Position numbers and translations under genes: made by a program | Source of the DNA: Chloroflexota bacterium | GTDB taxonomy: Bacteria > Chloroflexota > Anaerolineae > CG2-30-64-16 | NCBI GenBank assembly: GCA_029555885.1 | Contig: JAKPQT010000623.1 | Coordinates: 1 to 6,363 of the forward strand | DNA: 6,363 nucleotides | Direction of reading: 5' to 3' | Part shown: positions 1 to 4,095 of the stretch, one piece after another | How the letters are laid out: every line of letters begins with the position of its first letter | Numbering within the stretch: the stretch's first letter is position 1 | Notes under the pieces: model-generated | What the model was told of the DNA's origin: nothing | Seen by the model: the letters and a program-made list of their open reading frames with translations, nothing else | Database searches by the model: none

Positions 1-1
1 A

Positions 2-757
2 CCGCTGCTGCTGATTCTGGTCACCGGGGGGCTGGCGGCAATGGGCGCATCCGCATGGAACCAGTATCTCGAGCGCACCAGCGACGCACTGATGACGCGC
101 ACGCGCAAACGCCCGCTGGTGACGGGCGCGATCGCGCGGCCGGGGTGGGTGCCCTACGTTGCCACGGCGATGATTGTCGCGCCGGTGGCCGTTGTGCTGC
201 CCGCCAATCCCGCGCTGGCATTCTTCTTGGCGCTTGGCGCGTTCATCTATGTGGTCATTTATACGGTCTGGCTCAAGCCACGCACACATCTGAACATCGT
301 CATCGGCGGCGCAGCGGGCAGCGCTGCGGTCTTCAGCGGCGCGGCCGCAGCCGGCGCCTGGACGGATCCCGGCGTCATCGCGCTGGCGGTCCTGCTGTTC
401 TTCTGGACGCCGATCCACTTCTGGGCGTTGGCGCTGGTCTATCGCGAGGACTATGCGCGCGCCAACGTGCCCATGCTGCCCGTGACCACAAGCGCCCGCA
501 CGGCTGCGCTCTGGGGCCTGATTCACGGGATCGGGGCAGGCGCGGCCGGCGTCGGGCTGGCCTTCCGGCCAGACATGGGGCCGGTCTACACCATTCCGGT
601 GGTCATCGCGACCGCAGTCCTGCTGTGGCAGGGCACGGCCCTGGTCATCGAACCGACCAAACGCTACGCCTATCGCCTCTTCCACACATCCAACCTGTAC
701 CTCGCAGTCGTACTGCTCGCGGTGATGCTGAGCGCGGCGCTGGGCGTGCAGTGGTGA
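2..757 (+). CDS. ctaB: Heme o synthase (protoheme IX farnesyltransferase), 5'-truncated by the window edge
   Basis: This integral-membrane UbiA-superfamily prenyltransferase adds a farnesyl group to heme b to give heme o, used by heme-copper terminal oxidases. The reading frame is open from base 2, so the true start lies upstream. 251 residues are visible against a usual 290-320, so roughly 45-60 are missing. The first Asp-rich motif is visible at residues 20-34 (N20, E24, D28, then MTRTRKRPLV). The conserved KPRTHLNIVIGG loop follows near residue 92, and the second motif, TPIHFWALALVYREDY followed by ARANVPMLP, lies at about 136-160. Several hydrophobic helices separate them. The canonical first Asp of NxxxDxxxD is Glu here (NQYLER), a variant I recall from some CtaB lineages. 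The RTRxRPL and DYARANVPML signatures make CtaB far more likely than UbiA or chlorophyll synthase. A hairpin lies 9 bases after the stop. No upstream control is visible. Confidence 0.93.
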   Translation, partial: PLLLILVTGGLAAMGASAWNQYLERTSDALMTRTRKRPLVTGAIARPGWVPYVATAMIVAPVAVVLPANPALAFFLALGAFIYVVIYTVWLKPRTHLNIVIGGAAGSAAVFSGAAAAGAWTDPGVIALAVLLFFWTPIHFWALALVYREDYARANVPMLPVTTSARTAALWGLIHGIGAGAAGVGLAFRPDMGPVYTIPVVIATAVLLWQGTALVIEPTKRYAYRLFHTSNLYLAVVLLAVMLSAALGVQW

Positions 758-766
758 TGGATGATG

Positions 767-836
767 GAACCGCTAAGACGCCAAGCACGCCAAGCAGAAG
801 CTTCTGGTCTTTGCGAACTTGGCGCCTTGGCGGTTC
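767..836. repeat. Long imperfect hairpin built from CGCCAAG units
   Basis: A 19-base left arm (767-785, GAACCGCTAAGACGCCAAG) pairs with a right arm at 818-836 with only two mismatches. Between them, a second CGCCAAG follows on the left, and a perfect 12-base palindrome (CAGAAGCTTCTG, 795-806) forms the tip. The whole 70 bases can therefore fold as one nearly continuous stem. No T-tract follows, so a classical intrinsic terminator is not shown, although it sits 9 bases after the ctaB stop. From memory, similar AACCGCCAAG/CTTGGCGGTT elements are dispersed in intergenic DNA of Chloroflexota and other environmental bacteria. The rest of the 758-898 gap shows nothing I can name. Confidence 0.75.
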
Positions 837-898
837 AATGCTTGCGTAAGCGGACTGGGAACACGGCCCCGAGTCGCCGGATAAGGTCGGACTAACGG

Positions 899-1921
899 AT
901 GGATACATCGCCGCTGTGGAGCCTGGACTGGGTGCGGGCGGTGCAGGGGTTGGGGGATTGGGCGCTCACCCCAATGCGCGTGCTGACCTTCCTAGGCCAG
1001 GAGTTCCTGGTAGTCCTGATCCCCTTGCTCTACTGGAGCATCAGCAAGTCCGCCGGGGTAGACCTGTCCATCCTCCTGATCGGCTCCAGCTTCGTCAATT
1101 TCAGCCTCAAGTCGTTCTTCAAGGAGCCGCGGCCGTTCTGGCTGGACGCGAGCTTACAGCGCGGGCCAGCCACCAGCTTCTCCTTTCCCAGCGGTCATGC
1201 TCAATCGTCAGCGGTCGTGTTCGGCGGGCTCGCATATCTCGCGGCGCGCAGCCCGCGGCGGATCGTCGCGCGCGTGGTCGCCGCCGTTCTGCTGGCCCTG
1301 CTGGTGGCCCTGATCTCGCTATCGCGCGTATACCTGGGGGTGCACTTCCCAGGCGATACGCTGATCGGGATGCTGGCGGGGTTGATGGTGCTGGCTGTTT
1401 ACGTCCATGTGAAGCCGCGGCTGGGACCCGTCCTCGCGCGGCTGTCGTTGCCGACCCACGTCCTGCTGGCGCTGCTGAGTGGGATCGCGATCCTGGGGAT
1501 TCACTCGTTGGGGCTCATCGTCCAGATTGCTGCCCGACCGGCCGCGGAAGAACTCGTTATCGCGGGCCGGCTGGCCGCACAGCACGAGACCGGTTCGCTC
1601 GCCGGCGTGGTCATAGGTCTGTGGCTCGGGCTGGTGGTCGAAAACCGCTACGTGCGCTTCGCCATAGCAGGCACATTCTCCCAGCGGCTGCTGCGCTATC
1701 TCGGCGGCGGCGCGACGAGCGGCCTCATCTTCCTGGTCCTGAGCGCACTGGCCGCACTCGCGCCGGCCGACGTGCCAGTCTTGAGTCTCGCGCTGCTCGT
1801 CATCCGCTATGCAATCACGGTCTTCTGGGCCTTCGCTGCCTGGCCGTGGGTCTTCGTCCGCCTGCGGTGGGCCGTTGGTGAACGGGAGAACGGAAGAACG
1901 GGAGAAGAGGAGAACAGATGA
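899..1921 (+). CDS. PAP2-family membrane phosphatase
   Basis: This is a polytopic membrane protein of the type 2 phosphatidic acid phosphatase superfamily. These enzymes dephosphorylate lipid phosphates such as phosphatidic acid or undecaprenyl diphosphate on the outer membrane face. All three catalytic motifs are intact: C1 KSFFKEPRP (K71, R78-P79), C2 PSGH (97-100), and C3 SRVYLGVHFPGD (S142-R143, nucleophile-assisting H149, D153). Hydrophobic stretches occur near 28-48, 54-70, 123-141, 152-169, 188-210, 228-247, 271-290 and 293-317. The 340 residues include about 170 beyond the PAP2 core, mostly extra membrane helices of unknown role. ATG 899 is chosen because it directly precedes the conserved N-terminal helix; AAGG at 883-886 is a weak, rather distant ribosome site. 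The last 14 residues (GERENGRTGEEENR) are charged, low-complexity, and encoded by an 8-bp-periodic repeat, so they are probably not functional. The substrate cannot be told from sequence. Confidence 0.9.
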   Translation: MDTSPLWSLDWVRAVQGLGDWALTPMRVLTFLGQEFLVVLIPLLYWSISKSAGVDLSILLIGSSFVNFSLKSFFKEPRPFWLDASLQRGPATSFSFPSGHAQSSAVVFGGLAYLAARSPRRIVARVVAAVLLALLVALISLSRVYLGVHFPGDTLIGMLAGLMVLAVYVHVKPRLGPVLARLSLPTHVLLALLSGIAILGIHSLGLIVQIAARPAAEELVIAGRLAAQHETGSLAGVVIGLWLGLVVENRYVRFAIAGTFSQRLLRYLGGGATSGLIFLVLSALAALAPADVPVLSLALLVIRYAITVFWAFAAWPWVFVRLRWAVGERENGRTGEEENR

Positions 1922-1943
1922 AGAGGTGACAAGGTGATGTTGG
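1880..1943 (+). repeat. 8-bp-periodic GA-rich repeat overlapping the PAP2 3' end
   Basis: Eight consecutive octamers, each starting with GA, run without a break: GAACGGGA, GAACGGAA, GAACGGGA, GAAGAGGA, GAACAGAT, GAAGAGGT, GACAAGGT and the degenerate GATGTTGG. The first five units encode the low-complexity tail of the PAP2 protein, and its stop codon lies at the junction of units 5 and 6. The unit GAAGAGGT also occurs, inverted, in the larger array at 2076-2203, so these are two oppositely oriented arms of one repeat family. Confidence 0.75.
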
Positions 1944-2029
1944 AGTCGAGGCTTCAGCCGGATACGCAGTGAACGCTCGTCCACAGCGTGCTATGGCTCG
2001 GTCGGAGACCGGCCATAGCCTCGACTCCA
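1941..2029. repeat. 21-bp inverted repeat with nested hairpin
   Basis: The left arm at 1941-1961 begins TGGAGTCGAGGCT. The right arm at 2009-2029 ends with its exact 13-base complement, and 18 of 21 positions pair overall. Nested inside, CTATGGC (1991-1997) pairs with GCCATAG (2012-2018), with an inner GGTC/GACC stem. The nested stem shares bases with the outer right arm, so the two folds compete. The element lies between convergent PAP2 and msrA, with no coding potential. Its role is unknown; it resembles dispersed REP-like elements. Confidence 0.7.
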
Positions 2030-2056
2030 GTTCTGCCTGTTCACGGTCGCGGTACC

Positions 2057-2078
2057 GTTCACATCCTCAGATGTGAAC
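2057..2078. terminator. Perfect 9-bp hairpin between convergent genes
   Basis: GTTCACATC (2057-2065) and GATGTGAAC (2070-2078) pair perfectly around a 4-base CTCA loop. The position between PAP2 and msrA, which converge, suits a bidirectional terminator. However, neither side has a T-run and the stem is only moderately GC-rich, so termination is an inference from position. Confidence 0.35.
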
Positions 2079-2203
2079 TCCTCGCCTCTTCTCCTGCTCA
2101 CCCCGTCACCTGTTCACCTCTTCACCTCTTCACCCCGTCACCCCGTCACCTCTTCACCCCGTCACCCCGTCACCTCTTCACCCCGTCACCCCGTCACCGC
2201 TTC
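2076..2203 (-). repeat. Octamer tandem array with 24-bp higher-order unit, overlapping the msrA 3' end
   Basis: Read on the minus strand, sixteen octamers run head to tail: GAAGCGGT, then mixtures of GACGGGGT and GAAGAGGT, then GAACAGGT, GACGGGGT and three degenerate units. On the plus strand, 2123-2194 is three exact copies of a 24-bp unit made of CACCTCTT + CACCCCGT + CACCCCGT, so a trimer of octamers has itself been duplicated. The first octamer supplies the msrA end: the last codons CTG AAG CGG TGA run straight into the array. Eight is not a multiple of three, so the array has no constant coding frame, and plus-strand reading of it as protein is spurious. Slippage during replication is the likely origin. 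Confidence 0.88.
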
Positions 2204-2760
2204 AGCCGCGCCAGGTGCTCCTTGCGGAACTTGCTGACCTTCGGCGCAATCACGAACTGGCAGTAGCCCTGCGATGGGTTGCGCGCGAAGTACTCCTGGT
2301 GGTAGTCCTCCGCCGGATAGAACACCTGGAAGGGCGTCACCTCGGTCACTATCGGCCGGTTGAACAGCTTGCGCTCCTCCATCTCACGGATTACCTGCTC
2401 CGCGGTCTGCTGCTGTTCCAGGTCGTAGTAGTAAATGGCCGAGCGGTACTGCGGCCCCACGTCCGCGCCCTGGCGGTTCAGCGTCGTCGGGTCGTGGATG
2501 GCAAAGAAGACTTCGAGAATCTCGCGGTAACTGATAACCTGCGGGTCGAACGTCACCTTCACGACCTCGGCATGGCCCGTCGTGCCTGTGCAGACCTGCT
2601 GATACGTCGGGTTTGTCACATGCCCACCCGCATACCCCGAGACGACATCCGTCACCCCGCGCACATCGTCATACACGGCCTCGAGACACCAGAAACACCC
2701 GCCGCCCAGGATGGCGACCTCACGATTTGCCGCTGTGCCTGCCTGTGATTGCTCTGTCAT
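2194..2760 (-). CDS. msrA: Peptide methionine sulfoxide reductase MsrA
   Basis: A cytoplasmic repair enzyme that reduces the S-epimer of methionine sulfoxide in proteins and free methionine, recycled by thioredoxin. The 188 residues match the usual bacterial length. The catalytic motif [12 protein letters not shown] is at residues 19-30, with nucleophilic C22. Other signatures are GYAGG, the active-site [33 protein letters not shown] and YHQEYF. C167 in GYCQF is the probable resolving cysteine. There is no MsrB domain. The start is ATG 2760 because AGGAG lies 7 bases upstream (plus-strand 2768-2772). The longer open frame to 2811 would add a non-conserved [17 protein letters not shown] and lacks a ribosome site. 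It is divergent from the methyltransferase and convergent with PAP2, so probably monocistronic. Its last codons coincide with the first unit of the octamer array, so its immediate 3' end may have been rebuilt by that repeat. Confidence 0.96.
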   Translation of the reverse strand: MTEQSQAGTAANREVAILGGGCFWCLEAVYDDVRGVTDVVSGYAGGHVTNPTYQQVCTGTTGHAEVVKVTFDPQVISYREILEVFFAIHDPTTLNRQGADVGPQYRSAIYYYDLEQQQTAEQVIREMEERKLFNRPIVTEVTPFQVFYPAEDYHQEYFARNPSQGYCQFVIAPKVSKFRKEHLARLKR

Positions 2761-2767
2761 GTTGCTG

Positions 2768-2788
2768 CTCCTGATCACCATTATCAGG
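2768..2788 (-). promoter_or_regulatory. Hairpin covering the msrA ribosome binding site
   Basis: In the msrA leader, CCTGAT (plus 2783-2788) and ATCAGG (plus 2770-2775) are exact complements around a 7-base loop. The 3' arm includes AGG of the AGGAG ribosome site (plus 2768-2772). If it folds in RNA it would partly hide the site. The stem is only 6 bp, so a chance dyad is possible. Confidence 0.3.
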
Positions 2789-2791
2789 GCC

Positions 2792-2797
2792 AGTATA
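2792..2797 (-). promoter_or_regulatory. Candidate -10 box for msrA
   Basis: TATACT on the minus strand matches the sigma-70 -10 consensus at five of six bases and lies 31 bases upstream of the msrA ATG. No acceptable -35 hexamer is found at 16-18 bases; the region upstream is GT-rich. If used, the transcript would have a short leader containing the hairpin over the ribosome site. Confidence 0.3.
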
Positions 2798-2949
2798 GGG
2801 GGTTTGCACACACAACACAGTAAGGGCAGAGACGTTCCGGCTCAGGATATCTGACGCGAAATGGATGGTGAGCGACTGCGCCCGCAGGGGGAAGGACGTA
2901 ATGTGTCATTTTGCCAGAGGTGACAGCAATAAGATCATTGCGAGGTGCT

Positions 2950-3618
2950 ATGGACCGGGAATTGTGGAGCGACGTGGATCGTTATCTTGTCGATGCGGTC
3001 GTGCAGCCTGATGGCGTGCTCGACGCTGCGCTGGCGACCAGCCAGGCGGCCGGCTTGCCGGCCATCAATGTATCGGCCAGTCAGGGCAAGCTGCTGATGG
3101 TGCTCGCGCGCGGCCAGGGTGCGCGGCGCATCCTCGAAATCGGCACGCTGGGCGGCTACAGCACGATCTGGCTGGCGCGGGCGCTCCCGCCTGGCGGCCG
3201 GCTGATGACGCTGGAAGCCAACCCTGTGCACGCCGAGGTCGCCCTGAGCAACATCGCGCGCGCCGGGTTGAGCGAGGTGGTGGAGCTGCGGCAGGGCAAG
3301 GCGGTAGACACGCTGCGCAGGCTGGTGGCAGAGGGTCACGAGCCGTTCGACTTCATCTTCATCGACGCGGACAAACCAGGCTATGTCGATTACTTCGACT
3401 GGTCGCTGAAGCTGTCCCGACCCGGCACGCTTATCTTCGCAGACAACGTGGTGCGCAACGGAAATGTCGCCGACCCGGACCACCGTGACGCGAATGTGCA
3501 GGCGGCCCGGCGCTTCCACGAGCGCGTCGCCGCGGAGCCACGGGTACACGCCACGGTCATGCAGACGGTCGGCGCAAAGGGCTATGACGGCTTCACCCTG
3601 GCGGTCGTCACAAGGTGA
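2950..3618 (+). CDS. Class I SAM-dependent O-methyltransferase (COMT/CCoAOMT-like, methyltransferase family 3)
   Basis: A soluble metal-dependent methyltransferase that moves a methyl group from S-adenosylmethionine to a hydroxyl, typically of a catechol-like small molecule; the substrate is unknown. From ATG 2950 the protein has 222 residues, normal for the family. The SAM-binding motif LEIGTLGGYS is near 62-71, the ribose-binding acid is E89 in LEAN, and the metal ligands by analogy with CCoAOMT are D139 (IDADK), D165 and N166 (ADNVV). The QTVGAKGYDGF end is typical. Start choice: ATG 2950 opens ELWSDVDRYL, where family proteins usually begin. GAGGTG at 2942-2947 is a close ribosome site. 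In-frame TTG 2911, GTG 2920 and TTG 2938 could extend it by 4-13 residues, and a better-looking AGAGGTGA lies at 2916-2923. The 3' end overlaps the antisense DUF2277 frame by 37 bases. Confidence 0.92.
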   Translation: MDRELWSDVDRYLVDAVVQPDGVLDAALATSQAAGLPAINVSASQGKLLMVLARGQGARRILEIGTLGGYSTIWLARALPPGGRLMTLEANPVHAEVALSNIARAGLSEVVELRQGKAVDTLRRLVAEGHEPFDFIFIDADKPGYVDYFDWSLKLSRPGTLIFADNVVRNGNVADPDHRDANVQAARRFHERVAAEPRVHATVMQTVGAKGYDGFTLAVVTR

Positions 3619-3917
3619 GGCTTCACCCCCTCCATTCGCCCTCTCCTAAGCTTGGGCGGACCTTCGGTTCGCACGCTCAGAAGAGGGCCGGGGGGTGAGG
3701 TGCGCGCCCGCGGCGCAGCGTTCGTCTCCAGCGCGGCGAGCAGCCGGGCCGACGCCGCGGCTATCTCCTCGACCGCGGCGTTGAACGCGGCCTCGTTGAC
3801 GCGCGAGGGCCGGCGATACCCGCTGATCTTACGCACGAACTGGAGCGCGGCTGCCCGCACTTCACCCTCACTCGCGGGCGGTTCGAAGTTGAACAGGGGC
3901 TTGATATTCCGGCACAT
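3582..3917 (-). CDS. DUF2277 family protein with repeat-derived C-terminus
   Basis: Residues 1-72 (MCRNIKPLFNFEPP, then ALQFVRKISGYRRPSRVNEAAF, then a helical LLAALETNAAPR tail) match my memory of the DUF2277 family, small bacterial proteins of unknown function usually about 80-90 residues long. ATG 3917 begins the conserved MCRNIK, and AAAGG at plus 3924-3928 is a ribosome site with 6-base spacing, so the longer open frame to 3959 is rejected. A well-placed promoter lies just upstream. The last 39 residues (73-111, starting TSPPGPLL) are encoded by the intergenic repeat at 3619-3701 and then by antisense of the methyltransferase end; this tail has no family similarity I recognise. The likeliest story is that a repeat replaced the original stop and the frame ran on to TAG at 3582. 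The function is unknown, and I do not infer one from the neighbours. Confidence 0.82.
   Translation of the reverse strand: MCRNIKPLFNFEPPASEGEVRAAALQFVRKISGYRRPSRVNEAAFNAAVEEIAAASARLLAALETNAAPRARTSPPGPLLSVRTEGPPKLRRGRMEGVKPHLVTTARVKPS
3619..3701. repeat. Structured intergenic repeat, copy 1
   Basis: The element starts right after the methyltransferase stop. C-rich left-arm sequence (CTTCACCCCC at 3621-3630, CCCTCTCC at 3639-3646) faces G-rich right-arm sequence (AAGAGGGCC and GGGGGGTGAGG, ending near 3701). The tip is a 7-bp stem, GCGGACC (3656-3662) with GGTTCGC (3666-3672), around TTC. The arms match those of the element at 5587-5671, and the interiors share TGGGCG and TCGCACGC. It lies between convergent genes, so it could act as a bidirectional terminator, but there is no T-run. 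It is read through by the DUF2277 frame on the minus strand. Confidence 0.8.
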
Positions 3918-3958
3918 GGTTCGCCTTTCTATCCTGCTCAGGGAAGGATTATCACACA

Positions 3959-3964
3959 ATTATA
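3959..3964 (-). promoter_or_regulatory. Extended -10 promoter for the DUF2277 gene
   Basis: The minus strand reads TGCTATAAT, a perfect TATAAT with the TGn extension, 41 bases upstream of ATG 3917, implying a leader of about 35 bases. The -35 is weak: the best candidate, TTGCAT, is at a 19-base spacing, which an extended -10 can tolerate. The surroundings (about 3947-4000) are the most AT-rich in the window. Confidence 0.55.
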
Positions 3965-3994
3965 GCACCTTTTCCGATAATATATGCAACAAAA

Positions 3995-4025
3995 TTGATC
4001 CAAAGTCGTACGACTGTCGTAATAT
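3995..4025 (+). promoter_or_regulatory. Candidate promoter with triple GTCGT/ACGAC dyad for the PQQ dehydrogenase gene
   Basis: TTGATC (3995-4000) and TAATAT (4020-4025) could be -35 and -10 boxes at a long 19-base spacing. Between them lies a perfect 12-base palindrome, AGTCGTACGACT (4004-4015), followed at once by another GTCGT (4016-4020). This gives three half-sites, GTCGT, ACGAC and GTCGT, in 16 bases, which looks like an operator. A dyad in a 19-base spacer is the layout used by MerR-family activators, but no regulator gene is in the window and both hexamers are imperfect. The start codon is 70 bases downstream. Confidence 0.35.
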
Positions 4026-4095
4026 GTTAACGAGGCCTCAAAACCTACTGCTTACGCGTGTCAGCGAATCTGGTGTGTACTGAAAGGGGATTACG

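Noticed and set aside
916..1881. 321-codon plus-strand frame over the PAP2 gene
   Set aside because: It is out of frame with the intact C1-C2-C3 phosphatase motifs. Its translation is Arg/Ala/Gly-rich without domains.
2076..2203. Possible CRISPR array
   Set aside because: The units are contiguous 8-mers with no unique spacers of normal length, and no cas gene is present.
1988..2266. 92-codon plus-strand frame with repeated LFTPSPRH
   Set aside because: It is a translation of the octamer array; three 24-bp units happen to give an 8-residue repeat. It has no ribosome site and overlaps msrA antisense.
2901..3011. Short frame starting ATG at 2901 upstream of and overlapping the methyltransferase start
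   Set aside because: GAAGGA lies 4 bases before it, so a leader peptide was considered. The translation has no attenuator-like features, and nothing else supports it.
3051..3066. GGCCGGC/GCCGGCC dyad inside the methyltransferase gene
   Set aside because: It is fully coding (around AAGLPA), and short GC dyads are expected by chance at this base composition.
3652..4083. 143-codon plus-strand frame
   Set aside because: It crosses the repeat, is antisense to DUF2277, and then runs through the AT-rich promoter region. There is no domain or plausible start signal.
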